Assembly: GCA_948099385.1 (NCBI GenBank)
Contig: CANUEZ040000151.1
Location: 7,944,001-8,008,000 of the forward strand
Length of the DNA stretch: 64,000 nt
DNA from: Fasciola hepatica
Taxonomy: Eukaryota > Platyhelminthes > Trematoda > Plagiorchiida > Fasciolidae
Direction of reading: 5' to 3'
Position 1 is the stretch's first letter; each line of letters starts with the position of its first letter. Shown in pieces: positions 25,823 to 37,902 of this stretch. Under the pieces are notes generated by a model. That model saw nothing but the letters and a program-made list of their open reading frames with translations. It was not told the origin of the DNA and did no database searches. The translations under genes were made by a program, and so were the position numbers.

Positions 25823-28800
25823 ACGACCTCTTTTCACCGCTTCGAAGCTAGTCTGTTGTCAGTTATGTTTGCTTCATTCCCATAGACTGTCTTATCTACA
25901 AAATATGTAATCTACATTCTTTCACATGTGAAAAATTGTTCGTCAAGACTCTTGTGAGCCTAACTTGTTGTACGTTTTATGATTTCTCTGTTCATCTTTC
26001 ACATTTTTCCATACATTCCGAGATTGGATCCAGCTCCTCCCGCTAATACATTTTATCTCAATTCTACAATGTTTTCTTTGCAAGTGTTCTCGTGAGCAAA
26101 ATGAACTCTGCAGAGGAGTTTCGCAATGGCCTCGTTTGTTGAACCTTATTCCAGTTTTCCTCAATTCCTACTCATTTTTTGAGGTCATCCCACACATGTA
26201 GCTTTCGTTCTCGATGCATATTTATGGCTGAGATTTTTATTTTTTAATTTAAAGGGGTAATCAGTACAATGCGTTAAATTTGGAAATACACTGTAACCTA
26301 ACATAACATATATATTGTGCATATGAAATGTCTTGTACAGAACTGTATTCGCCACAGGAATGCGCCAATTGCATTTACTTTTGTAAAATCATCACTGAAT
26401 CCCTCGGAAGACTTTGACTGTAGCAGACTTTTGACTGAGGCGTTTGTGTCTGTTGCTTTTTGAACTTTCTTGACGAAGAATTGCAAACGACTGTGAACCC
26501 CTTTTTTGAGTAGTAAAGCTTTGACTCGTGGAGCGCTCAGTGTTGATGTTTGCATTATATTTGTGAGATGTTGGTGAATATAATAATATTAGGAAAGCAC
26601 TCCCATCCAACAGTGCTTTTGTTGTTTTTGGATACTGCTGTGCTTTTTTGGCCCATGGCGTCTAGTTGAATGTATTGTTGGCGTCCTTGCACACTACGGA
26701 CTACCTAATTTACCGGGTTTCACATTGGTTATACAAAGATTCCCATGGTAATATTTGGCAAAGCATACATTCACAGGAAACCTAGTTTGACGCTGATAAT
26801 TTCGATGTTTGCTTGCCTCAAACTTAGTTTCTAATATTCCTGAAGCAAAGTATTAAATATATTACTTGCTGTCGGTGCTGCAGAGCAGTTCACGCAAAAA
26901 CGTGGAAGAACTTATGGAATCTCGATAAATAATGGGGCTGATTGAGATACAATTGCGTGACTCAAAATCATGTGGATGAGTTTCATACAAGAATAACCTC
27001 GACGGTCACCCGCACAAACCTACAGCAAGTCGCTACCCGTCAAAGCTGCACTGTGTGTAACGAAATCGATTGGGAGAGGTAACCAGTTGTCTGCTCTGCA
27101 ACGTGGATCTCTTCGTACCTCACAGGTTGGAATCATTATTTTATCAGGGTGTGTTTGGCGCATTTCCATTGAGCATTATGATTCCTTCTTTTCATGAGTA
27201 GCAAGCTTGATACTGATCGAATAAATACTCCCCTCTGTAATGCAACAGATGAAAACGTCGAAGGCCATGTGTATTTGTTTTTATATTGAGATCATTTTAT
27301 TTATTTAGTAGAAAGAGGAACTGTGCAGCAAAGGGGTTTTTCCAGACACCCAGCCAACAGCGCGCATTAGGAGTATTTCTCAATTTACCACACTCATATT
27401 TCTTCAATAAAACGCTTTCAAAAATTTTCACGCGCAAGTACTCAGCAGGTACTCACTGGAACTTCTTGGTTACGTATTCGAATTAAAGAATACAATATTA
27501 AAGCCTTTAGGAGTTTCTGACTTTTGATGACACCATAAATCCGATGGCGCTCTCTCACATGATTCGGTGCAGAACCACCATATTCCTTTTCGAAGGATAC
27601 CATTTGAAGAATCTTAAACAATGTGTTTATTGAATCAACCTTATGGGTCCATCAACAAGTGTGATTGCTGTAATATCGCGCACTGTAATATGTTTTGATC
27701 GAAAACTGATTTCAAGAAAAGCCATTCATTTTGGTTTTAGAGGGACTCATTTTTCTATTATTCCATCAATAAGGGTGGCAGTCGATTCACTAGCACCCTT
27801 GAAGAAAGATTATAACTTTTCCTAAACTTGTTGATCACTTTTAATTAATTACTGATCTTTCCCAGACCACTGAATAACATAGTAATGAGGAACAAAACTC
27901 GTGTGTTTCTGGTGCGCACTTATTGTGAGCTTTGAGAACAGTGCACTTGCAGTTGTTCAGGTTTATACTTCTTGGTTTTACATTAGGGTTATAGTGTGCG
28001 TGTGCACAATGAAAGCATCAAGTTGCAAGTTTCCAGTGACCACTCAGTATTCATTGTCTTTCCAGAGAGGCATAGATTATGTGAAGGTCGCTTGTGGTTC
28101 AGGGCAGCAACAAAGAAGTGACTCAGTAGAGTTCTATAAAAATGTGTTCCTGGCCCGTTTATTTCTCCGATAATAGGTAAGTTATTTGCGTTGAGGTTAA
28201 ATTGATAACGAGGGTGCTTTCATCAGCTTACCTTAGTACCGAGTAGTTGTTCATCCAACATTTTGAAGAAATCCCTGGATTCAGAAAATTGTTTTGTAGA
28301 CAGTAGATATTCGAAGATAAAACTGTCGGGGCTTTCTTCAGAGTTTGCCACTTACTTATGTTGTTCTTTGTTTCTGGATATTATTGCATTTGTGAGCATT
28401 TCGAGGTCCACGTACGTAAACTGGTGAGGTAGAATAGAATAACGTCCTCACCAAAAGCTGTGAAATCGCCCAGTTGACGATTGCTTTTTCATTCATGTAG
28501 ACTAGAATGACCAGAACTTTTTGTAACCTCTTCAAATGGGATTTACTTAATAAATGCGAATCACCATTTTCGAGGTCTTGTTACGTTAACTTCAGCCAAA
28601 CACTGAAATCCGTTGATCACGACAGAATTGAATAGTAGGTGTAAATATAATTCAAGCTTTCACACCTTGTGATACCAGCCAACTGAGACATGTTGCCAAG
28701 CCTTATACATGAGAAAGTTCCCTAGAAGGAGGATATATTTTGACCACCATTTTGACTTTGGTACAATGTGGTGAAAAATGTGCTACAACGTATTCAGTAG

Positions 28801-29295
28801 CATTTTGCCCAGAATGAGAAAACATTCTGTATAATTTAATAGGCCATCATGTTTATTTGACAGGAACAGATATTATGCGAAATGTTTGCAAAAGAAAGTC
28901 GTCTCTGTTACAGAATGATCAAACCACATTTCGGCTTGTTTTCCACATTGTTCGTTTCTCGTCTGAATTTCATCCTTCACATGGGTTAGTTCGCGTTTAT
29001 CGAGGTCAGTTGGAAGTATTGTATCTGAACTTGATGTTTCGACAGGTTGCATCCGATTCCCACTGCACGCTGTTGATTTGTTCGTGCTGCGCCCTAACTC
29101 CCAGTTCACTTCTCACATCAAATGTCACAAATATGTCAGATCTCGATACAATCTGTCATTGAGCAAATCATGGAAATCATGCTCTGATAACTTCGGTTGG
29201 GTTTCGTGTGCAATTCTGCAATTTTTGAAGAATATAAGGTCGGATAAATGTCCCACTAATTAAAAATTCTCAGTAAGCTAGTCCATCTTTTCATC
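25823..29295. other. No supported feature
   Basis: Open frames are at most about 90 codons and overlap on opposite strands. I recognise no domain, RNA gene or repeat that recurs elsewhere in the window. Confidence 0.55.
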
Positions 29296-29470
29296 ATTGT
29301 AACTGTTCTTTCTTCGTCTAATCAAACCGGGGGGCTCGAACCGCCATCATGGTGCGCCTTCAGTTCTCCCATCCATGGTTCAAACCCTGGTTCCGCAGCT
29401 AGTTATCTTCTACAGTTCGAAGCCTACAGTTGGTCGTGACCCGCTTCTTCTAATATTGTGCCATTATTAC
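29296..29470 (+). repeat. tRNA-derived SINE-like repeat, copy 1
   Basis: A B-box match GGTTCAAACCC lies at 29377-29387. It is preceded by ATCATGGTGCGCCTTC and followed 65 bases later by CTTCTTCTAATATTG. The copy at 34262-34420 has the same order with the same spacing (ATCATAGTGGGCTTC, GGTTCAAATC, then CTTCTTGAAATATTG 66 bases later). Two independent copies with equal spacing make this a repeat family rather than a chance B-box. The A-box region is poorly preserved in this copy. Such boxes form the internal RNA polymerase III promoter in tRNA-derived SINEs. Confidence 0.55.
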
Positions 29471-31149
29471 CTAACTGCTCAAAGATAAATGTAGCCTTTC
29501 GTCAGTGAAGATGTGTTCTTTGTAACCTAACCCACAGTCAGAATGAGCGATTTTTTATTACACAACTCCGGTATATCACAGGTATCTCTCGATCTCAAGA
29601 TCCAGTTCGAATCTAAACTTCACGATTATTCCAGCAAATGTGAGCAACGAAGTGACTAACATGAGTTCACGCCATTGACAAAGCTCGAGCTTGAATAACG
29701 TTCATTGTAAATTCTTGCGGGTGCCACATTTGACACAATCCTTGGACGTCAGCCATTTTATGACCATTTTAAATTTGCTTTTACGATTTCGAGTCGCGTG
29801 CGATTTTCTCTGCATAAATGTTGTGGTCCTTTTGCTTTTATTAAATTGAACCTGTTAGCTCCGAGGAAAGGGTATGAGCATCTTGTTCTGTCTCAATTAG
29901 ACGAAAGAACCAAAATCTGGAAGGATAAAATTGCCGTAATATTGTTGACGTTTTCACTATCACACGAATGAAATGAGCACTTGTTTGAAGTTCGCTGAAC
30001 TCATTTATCATGTGTCAACACGAATTTTAGTGGAATCTACAACGAGGTAATGCCTTCGCTCGTGGGGTGATACTTTATGAAATGTGACATGAATTCTTCG
30101 AAGAACCCTGTTAAAAGTATTTAAGCAAAGAAATAACTTCACTTGAATAATGATGGTTGTTTGACCAATTCATCCAAATAGTTTTTACACAGTTGTGTAT
30201 GGGAAAACTGTCCACTTGTGAGAACGTACAGTATCAATCTCCTTTATTCCATTCATAAGCCAAGAGATCTCCCATGTTTTATAAAATTTTAGGAGGGAGC
30301 ACGTCACGCGTCCGTGATTCCAGTAATAGTGGAAGCGCCAAAATGTACCAGAGAGTGAGATATACTGATTATAGAGTTGAGTGAAACTGTTGTGTTTGGA
30401 ATAAGTATTCGAAAACTCAATGGCTTCACCCTAACTGTTTGTATAAATGTAAACACGAAACTAGGTTGTTGCCGGTAAGCAGACAGCAAGGTGGTAAGCA
30501 AAGGCCTAACCAAGTGAGTTGGAATTGACCGGGATTGCGATCTGTTTCAAGATCAAGCCACGTGTTCATTCGGCCGAGACGGAGCAAGGTTAATCGATAC
30601 ATTGCAGGACAGATCAGTCAATGCTACCCAGGGGTGTGCCATGAATACTCGTAAACAGACTTGTGTCCCTTCGTGAGAGGGATATTCATCGCTTGTCCGA
30701 CTAGTGTGCGTGACTGTTCGGTACAGATAAAACAGAAAACAATTAGGGACAATTTTGACATTTATGTACCGAGCCATTTTCGACGTATATGGAACTGATT
30801 CGAGTGAAGACTGATAAACGCCTCGATTACTTTTTCTTCTGAATCGGACATGAAACACAGTAGGTGGTTCTTGAAAACGTCGAGATGGACCACTAAGATG
30901 CAGACCAACAGATCTTCCGGTTGACCCTCAAAAACCTCTTTTGCTATATGGTCGTCTCGGTGAATCATAATTGTCCTCCCTTCACTGAGGCGCACACGAT
31001 TCGAAAAGCCTTTTTTTGGTCAGCCGGATTTTATCATCAGATTACGATGGTCTAACGTCTGAATTGAGGGCCTTATGTTTTCTAACATTTGATTGGATTT
31101 GGTACCACGTAGATACTCCATAAATTCATTGAAATCGCGGCATAATCAC
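29471..31149. other. No supported feature
   Basis: Two overlapping minus-strand frames at 30553-30995 reach 101 and 77 codons, but neither shows a recognisable domain and they run in different frames over the same DNA. Nothing else stands out. Confidence 0.5.
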
Positions 31150-32150
31150 AGACTTACGGATAATTATAACCGACCAAGGGACACGCACCTGCTGTTTTTG
31201 TGCACTTCTAACGAAAACATACAGAATACTTTATTCTGCAGTTCCGCTCTGTTTCCAGAATTGTCATCCAGTGTCAAATTACGGTAAACAAGAAACGAAC
31301 TGCAATCTCAAGGTTTAAATTGACGTATTGATAAACTGGGTTTCCAAAGGTAAAATGAGTTTACTACTTTCCGAATCCTACGTATTAAAAAAATATCAAA
31401 CTGTGTTCGATCAAGGTGTTCTTTTAAAGGTCAGCGGTTTGGACTAATCTTGAGATGATACGGCAAAATCCAAAAGACTCGAGATTGTACTCATTTGAAG
31501 AAGTGCTGGTCTACGAGAAAAACGTATTACTGGTGATCTCGAGAACAATGTATTGCCTGCATATAAACTGTGTCCTCTGAAACCGAAAACAGCTGGGGGT
31601 GAGCTAACTAAGATGCATAAAAATCACGCAAAATATTGACAAACAGATACAAATGATAGGCAAAGTTACATTGAACCGTTTTTTAGTTTATTTCCTGAAC
31701 TAGCCTAGTTTCGAGGGTGTGTATATTTTTGCAAATTTTGCGTGATTCGGTCGAACTATTCTTGGCAAATATCCACCTTGGATTTTGTAAATGCTGCACC
31801 TTTTATTTCTATGCACACCTAATTAGAACAATCTGAATATTTCACTGAAATTTCAGCTCGGTTTACAGAAATATCATTCATTGTCAGAATGAGTAACACA
31901 CAAGAAAAATTGTATCATCAATGTTTAGGTTGACGTATTGACCCACTAGGTTTCTGAGAATATAGAGTTCACTACCGTTCCAAATCCCACGTAATAAGAT
32001 AAATATCAAATTGTGTTCGATCAAGGTTTTATCATTAGTCAAAGATTTGAGCTAATCTGGAGATGATACGTTGGCAGACTCGAGATTATACTCATTTAAA
32101 TAAATGCTGGTCATCTAGCCAAATGTAGCATTGGTAGTTTCGAGAATTTT
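31150..32150 (+). repeat. Old tandem duplication, about 400-bp unit with 610-bp period
   Basis: The segment from about 31150 to 31550 is repeated at about 31755-32150. Anchors include GTTTCCAGAA at 31251 with GTTTACAGAA at 31861, TTGACGTATTGA in both, GTGTTCGATCAAGGT in both, GAGATGATACG in both, and TCGAGATTATACTCATTT (T/G variant) in both. The copies have diverged substantially. The roughly 200 bp between units is not duplicated and holds a 13-bp inverted repeat. It may be two insertions of one element or a local duplication followed by an insertion. Confidence 0.75.
31622..31747. repeat. 13-bp perfect inverted repeat, 100-bp loop
   Basis: AATCACGCAAAAT at 31622-31634 and its exact reverse complement at 31735-31747 bound a 100-bp AT-rich interval between the two units of the tandem duplication. 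The spacing and size resemble a small inverted-repeat (MITE-like) insertion. No flanking target duplication is evident, so the origin is uncertain. Confidence 0.5.
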
Positions 32151-32339
32151 GAGATTTTTCAAGAAATAACCTAACCAATGGAATAATGTTGCTCTTCAGT
32201 GCAAGTCTCTCCTTTGGGTTTTGTTGCCGATTCAAATGAATGAATACCAGGTGCTATATAACGGTAAGCAATTGATTCTGAATCCATCATTCATTCTGAG
32301 TAGTGTCACCAGGCTTTTCTGTACTCACAAGAAATCTAT

Positions 32340-32860
32340 CGGATTGTTCATTCTAGACCATAAAAAAGCTAATTACTCCAATCTCTTTCAAATTATAACG
32401 AGGGTGGATGGATGATGAGTCTATTTTTCAAGGAAGACGAGGTGATTCTTTGAAAGCCACTTCGTTGGTTATTCAACGTTAACCTTCAGAACGAGGACAT
32501 ATGATCCCACGGTTGGTTTACATTTATGGGCAATATGTTCCTATGGATGACAAGACAAATCTTCTTCGAAACCACGCGACCAGTTTTGCAGTGGGATTCC
32601 TAAAATGAACTCTGAACTGAATGATTCAAATGACATCGCGGTACGAAGAAACACTCTGCAATGTATAAGAACATTTCGGCAAATACACAGAGCTCATGAG
32701 CGGCAACAGTCGTGAAACCGGTCATTCGCCTCTGGGGAATTTAGTCCTATGATCCATATGCAAATGCTACTTATATCAATTCTCAGTACTGTTCATATAG
32801 CTCAGGGTAGCTTCTCAAATCACGCAAACTGTTACTGAACTCAGGGTTTGCAGTTTTCAA
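32340..32860 (+). repeat. Dispersed hammerhead-bearing repeat, copy 2
   Basis: This copy aligns with copy 1 and copy 3 through GCTAATTACTCC at about 32370, GAGTCTATTTTT at about 32418, AACCTTCAGAACGAGGAC at about 32482, the hairpin at 32700 and GTTCATATAG at about 32792. The distance from the CTTCAGAA landmark to the hairpin is about 220 bp, against about 113 in copy 1 and 180 in copy 3, so copy 1 probably has a deletion. A short frame at 32221-32415 runs into the repeat and is not shared with the other copies. Confidence 0.65.
32680..32735 (+). ncRNA. Hammerhead-like ribozyme motif, copy 2 (one core change)
   Basis: The core is CTCATGA (32693-32699), one change from CTGATGA at G5. Stem II is GCGGC, loop AACA, GTCGT (32700-32713), all five pairs allowing G-U. 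GAA is at 32714-32716. Stem III is the palindrome ACC-GGT (32717-32722) and the predicted cleavage residue is C32723. Stem I is weak here (AACACAGAG-like flank against ATTCGCC). ACC-GGT against ATC-GAT in copy 1 is a two-sided change that keeps pairing. Confidence 0.55.
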
Positions 32861-34261
32861 TTGTGAGTTCCATGAGGGGAAAAAAGAACAAGCTATTCAT
32901 GGAGAATTCATACATCATGTGCTCGTTACCATGCTACAAAATGTGTTTATTATTTATTGGGAAATCTGATTGGCATGTCAAGCCGTAATTTTTTCGCGAT
33001 TAACTCAACTACTGGTAAGTATCCGAAAGACATAGAGTGGTTGACGCCTAACAACCCGAGGAACAAGGCCGTTTGCAACAATGTACCCGCAAAAAATCGT
33101 GCTGTTGGCGTCAGTCACTACTGTCCATTCATTTTACCTTTTTATTGATTCCAGTGCATGTGACTGGCATCCGTCTTTTTTAATTATTGCCCTTTCACGA
33201 TAGCATGAAATATGTTAGTTACAAAGGTGTGCAAGACTAAAAGTTACATTTATCCGATGTATATGTTCTGTTTTGGAGTTGTCCTGCTCATGGCACAATT
33301 TCGTCTCTTCAAAGTGCGGAAAAATTCACGGACACTTTTCCACCTTTTTATTCCGCACAGCTGAGAAGAGCAAAACAACCTAATCACACGCTTGTGAGGC
33401 AGTTAAGCCCTTTGTCATAAGAACTGATGGCAATAAAAATGGTTCAGTAGTTGAAACTGATGCTGACTAGAAATGGGAAGGCCAGTAAATATCATATTGT
33501 ATTTCCCCTAAATTCTTCCTGATAAACTAGATGCGATCCTGGCGAAACAAAAACGTCACTTTCAAATAAGTCACGTGAACACTAGTACGACACAGCTAGA
33601 ATTAGACCTTGTTTGACCGTGCATTGGTGAACCAGTGGTTTGGTACCCTGCAGGACCACCACCAGCAGAGTTTGTGTTGATCATCTTAAGGGGCACAACT
33701 AAGGAAAACCGCTCTGTGCAGAGCACTGTCGGCTGTCTCGGAACTGAATACATACCTGCTCCAAGTGAGGAGTGGAAAGCATCGAAAATGCAGTGTAGTT
33801 CTACCGTGGAAAACAATGTATTTTTTGTGTGATCAGATTTATTTCAACTGATACTCCGTAGTACATTTTCTGGGAGATATTTTTCTCCTCATCACTACAG
33901 GTTTCCCCTGTATTGCAGAAACGAAAACGGACACAATAATATCTTCTCGATTCCCACTCACCCCACTGAACAGTGGTAAGGCGTTCAATTCCGCTCGCTA
34001 TACATTAGGCGTCATAAGTCAGCCGGAAGCAAATCATTTGTTGAGGTCATAAAACCACTATAAATGATGGGTTCAATTCCATTCCTTGAAGTTAAAATAA
34101 ATATTTGTAAGCAATATCAATAAACAGTTTTGCTCACTTTTTCCGTACCTGTCATATTTACTACTGCCATCTACTTCCCGCTGTATAACGGCAAAACATG
34201 GAAAAACACATTAACCAAACAATGTTAAGGATACGGTTGTAATGGACAGCACAAACTGGGA
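32861..34261. other. No gene; weak tRNA-like string near 34070
   Basis: Overlapping short frames at 33571-33832 lie on opposite strands and show no recognisable domain. GGGTTCAATTCC at 34069-34080 resembles a tRNA B-box, and AGTGGTAAGGCG near 33970 resembles an A-box, but the spacing (about 100 bp) is longer than in the better SINE copies. Confidence 0.5.
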
Positions 34262-34420
34262 AATAAATTGACTAACGGTAGTCAAATGGTCATCATAGTG
34301 GGCTTCTAAACCTCATGTCCTGGGTTCAAATCTTCACACTGCCAACGATTGCTTACCAAAAGGGCAGTCTTTGATTGACCGCGAAACCCTTCTTGAAATA
34401 TTGGACCACTACTTTATAGT
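34262..34420 (+). repeat. tRNA-derived SINE-like repeat, copy 2
   Basis: A good A-box TAGTCAAATGG (34279-34289) lies 43 bases upstream of the B-box GGTTCAAATC (34323-34332), the spacing found in tRNA genes. The body downstream aligns with the copy at 29296-29470 through CTTCTTGAAATATTG at about 34389. The tRNA-like head does not fold into a full cloverleaf with an obvious acceptor stem, so this is a tRNA-derived element rather than a tRNA gene. Confidence 0.6.
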
Positions 34421-35665
34421 GAGAGAAAGTAAATAGGACAAACAGAGACAACGATATCCCATAGCATATGAAATGGCATCTGCGGATAATTGGTTTACCG
34501 CTGACAGTGGTTTATGAGCAACTTCCAGTTACATAAGTTCAACATTGAGTATTCCGATGAAGTGTAATTGAGAATTACTGAGGGCGGAGACCATTACGTT
34601 TTGAATGAATGCATCTATGGAGACTTCCCCCGAATAGAAAACATCGAGGTCTTGTACTAAATTACCTCCAGGGAGAATAAGTTACCAACAAGAAGCTGTG
34701 AACTGCAAAGGTGAAACGATGGTCGCAAGTTCGAACATGTTAGGTTGTCTTGCATTTGGCGTTCAGTTCAATACAAGGGCACCTTTCCTAGATGTCAGTA
34801 TAAACAATTCCGCATAAAGATGATAATTTGCAAGGGAAGAAGTTTAATTCTTTCGTATAATAGGACAAACAGGGTTGCCTACATGTTTCTGATTTGAGAT
34901 ACCGGGATAGAAATATAAGTATGTTGTCTTTGGTGCCTATACTATTTCCTTTGATGTGAATACGCAGCATTTTGCACGTCATTCACAAATGATGTCAGAA
35001 TTACTCATAATCCTAACGAAAATACTGAGACTTATTTCACTTTCATTTCTTTTTTGAGAGATCCGCCTGAATGAATGAAAGACCGGCGCATCAACCATCC
35101 CCAGAAATTTTGCGTCGGTGGCCGCACCACGCGTTCAGCGTTTGGGCAGCAAACCGGGTGCAATCACAATTAGGCTCGTCAGCCCGATATTGGTTTGACT
35201 GTAGCTGAGTTTCAGAAACGACACCATGACTGCTCCAGATGACCAAGGGGCGAACGATAACAAGACCAGTGTAAAAAGGCAGGCCTCATAGTGCGGTCAC
35301 AGTAGTGTAAATGTTCTCGAATTTAAATCAGTTTTTGCTATTGCTTGACGATGATAATAATCGGGTCGTGCAGAAAGTAGACTGCTATTCCGCTCGGCCT
35401 TTGGGTGACAGCTAAGCAATACTTTGGATGCAAAAATAAATAGACATGAAATGCTGGAACCATGAACGTCTCTCTCTAGTTTGTGTAACTCACATGCATA
35501 TCCAGAAAGCCCCATCACTTAGCTGCATCGCAACAGCATCTTGTGGCAGATTCGTATCAGTTTGTGAACTGGGGCTTAGGGATCTGATTCAGACATGTAT
35601 CGAATGGGATTCTGAGTGTTGGATGCATGTCCGGATAATGGTCAGTGATTTTGTGAGCTGAGAGT

Positions 35666-35667
<2 letters not shown>

Positions 35668-35709
<42 letters not shown>
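35668..35709 (+). repeat. (AT)21 microsatellite
   Basis: Forty-two bases of perfect alternating AT, bounded by GAGTCA and GTTCAC. Confidence 0.97.
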
Positions 35710-35712
<3 letters not shown>

Positions 35713-35926
35713 CACAAGTTTCTTATTTGGATCGTCTTGTGTGAATGGATACTCTTTCTTGAAGAGCCCACAAATGAATCACAACTGTGATTTCTCATAG
35801 TTATTCGTGTTTGGGTCGCTGCCAACCAAACGAACAACGAGGCTGCATGTGCAAGCTCTCATCACATTTTCATAGTAAGTGTACTGTAAACGTTTTTGGA
35901 AAACATTTCCCCGGAAGCACACACAG

Positions 35927-35972
35927 TATATATATATATACATATATATTTATATATTATATATATATATAT
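35927..35972 (+). repeat. Imperfect TA microsatellite
   Basis: A TA run interrupted at 35941 (C), 35950-35951 (TT) and about 35957-35959. The interruptions suggest an older tract than the perfect AT run 220 bp upstream. Confidence 0.9.
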
Positions 35973-37902
35973 TGATTCGCGAGAAAGAAAAGTTCAACAG
36001 TTTAGGGTCATTCCTAATAAAGAACACAGACTGCATGGAAAAAGGTTGATTAGGCGCACTTACTTCTAGTCAATGTTCTTAGTATACCAACCAATCAATC
36101 AATGAATCAAGAAGAAACACATCACGTTTACGTTATGTCTAATAATTTTCTGATGCCTGAAAACAGAAATGATGTAATTATACCCTGCAAACTGTAATGA
36201 ACAATGCTTTCTTTACTGTTTTCTTCTGAATAGAAGGTCAGTAAATTTTTTTCGGGTTGACTCTATCAGTGCAGCATTCAATACACTCCATTTTCCCTAC
36301 TGTAACAAGCAATCCAATTTGCGAGATTACCGTACAATAGCTCTCAGTGAATACTCACAATCGTGACTGAATGATATTTCAGGAATCTTAACTAATAAGA
36401 TATGTTCTGAAAATGAATTTTCACTTTTGCAGAGTGAAATCACCATGTAAAAAGTGGTACTCCAGCCCTAGGTTTTGAAGCACATGAGAAATAAATCCAG
36501 ATGAATGGGACAAACAATAACATTTGTACAGCTAGTAATTTTCAAACCTTTGGAAACAAATCACATACTACGGCTGAATCAATTCATTTTCAAGGTAGAT
36601 AATGAAGTAGTTTGTCAGGTGGAACTTTCAAGATATTCTTTTGCGTGATACTACTCATAGCCTTTCATCTCTGTGCGGTTAGCTACACATTCCGACTGTA
36701 ATGCCAGTTACATTCGGTAAAATCCGGTCATGAATTCGACTAGTGTAACTTATTGTATCCATGTCACGTTTCCGACTGGAACGTTACCAGCATTCTGAAA
36801 TCATTTTAGGAAGTTTTATATGAAGCATTCCTCTCATGAAAAGTATTCTTCAGCCACAGATGCTAAACTTCCCTCTTGCTGTCTAGGTACAACTGGTCAC
36901 TGCACATGCTTTGATGCCTGTTGTAAGCTTCTTAGTCAGACGTGGACTGGAAGAGGACAGTTTGAGTTAAAATTCACAATAGTTTAGGTGCATTATTCCT
37001 GAAAGATAAAACTCCGGCTTAAGTCCAAAGGAGTGAGAAATGACAGCGCAGTTATGGACGACCGCAGAATAGATGAACTGATCTCGTGGATAAGCATATG
37101 CCTGGGAGAGGATTCCACTAACCATTTTTCAAAGTATTCCTCTTCAGGTCGTTTGTTTGACTGTGTGAATGAAATGAACGTCTAGTTTATAGTTATATTG
37201 ACCAGATTTTAGGATTCAGATTATAATTTTTACAATAAGATGTTGGTTGAGGTTTAACAATGAACTATTTTAAATACTAATAGGCAAAACTCTTTAACTG
37301 TAGGACGAACAAATCACTGCATCGTGGATAGTGTCTATGCGTGGATTCGAACCTCACCATGACCCAGCACTATATACCGTTCAAATCACATTGAAAGATA
37401 TGTTAGCTATTGGGCCTACAAAATTCATAATAATACACACATGTTCGTGTCTGATATATGGAGAATTATGTCAGGTGATAAATTAGGGATGACATGTTGC
37501 ATCATTGAAGATGTTTCCATTGATTTTGTTCTCTGGCATATACAAATGCAATCCACTTTTGAAAGGATACACCTCCTCAACACTGCGAAAATGTGTGATC
37601 TGAACTCACAGGGAATCCTAAGCACTCGCAATAAATATTGGTAGGCGAAGCGTAAAACTATAAATTGAGTGGCACATTTTTCTTATTTTCAAAATAATTC
37701 TTATTGCCTAAGTTAATCAAACTTCAAAGCGGAATATGACGGTTTTAGTTTTTTGGGTGTGGTTGCTTGGTCCGATGCTCATAACTGGCAAGTTACGCTT
37801 TGAGTAGTATAGGTCCTTGTCGGTGTTGGTTCCGCTCTGGGGTGTGCGACAGTTTGCAAAGGTGTGGAACACCTCAGTTTATAAATCAACCCGGAGACGA
37901 CC

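Larger units (their letters stand above)
34421..37902. other. No gene; two AT microsatellites and a GC-richer patch
   Basis: No open frame above about 73 codons has recognisable content. The patch around 35080-35180 is clearly richer in G+C than its surroundings but shows no motif I can name. GGATTCGAACC at 37343-37353 resembles a tRNA B-box without a second aligned copy. Confidence 0.5.

Noticed and set aside
26590..26740. A stretch reading VLAHYGLPN-like in one frame, reminiscent of non-LTR RT.
   Set aside because: No catalytic or neighbouring motif accompanies it and frames break on both sides.
30464..30484. GTTGTTGCCGG, reverse complement of part of the hammerhead hairpin.
   Set aside because: Neither the CTGATGA nor the GAAA block is present on the minus strand around it.
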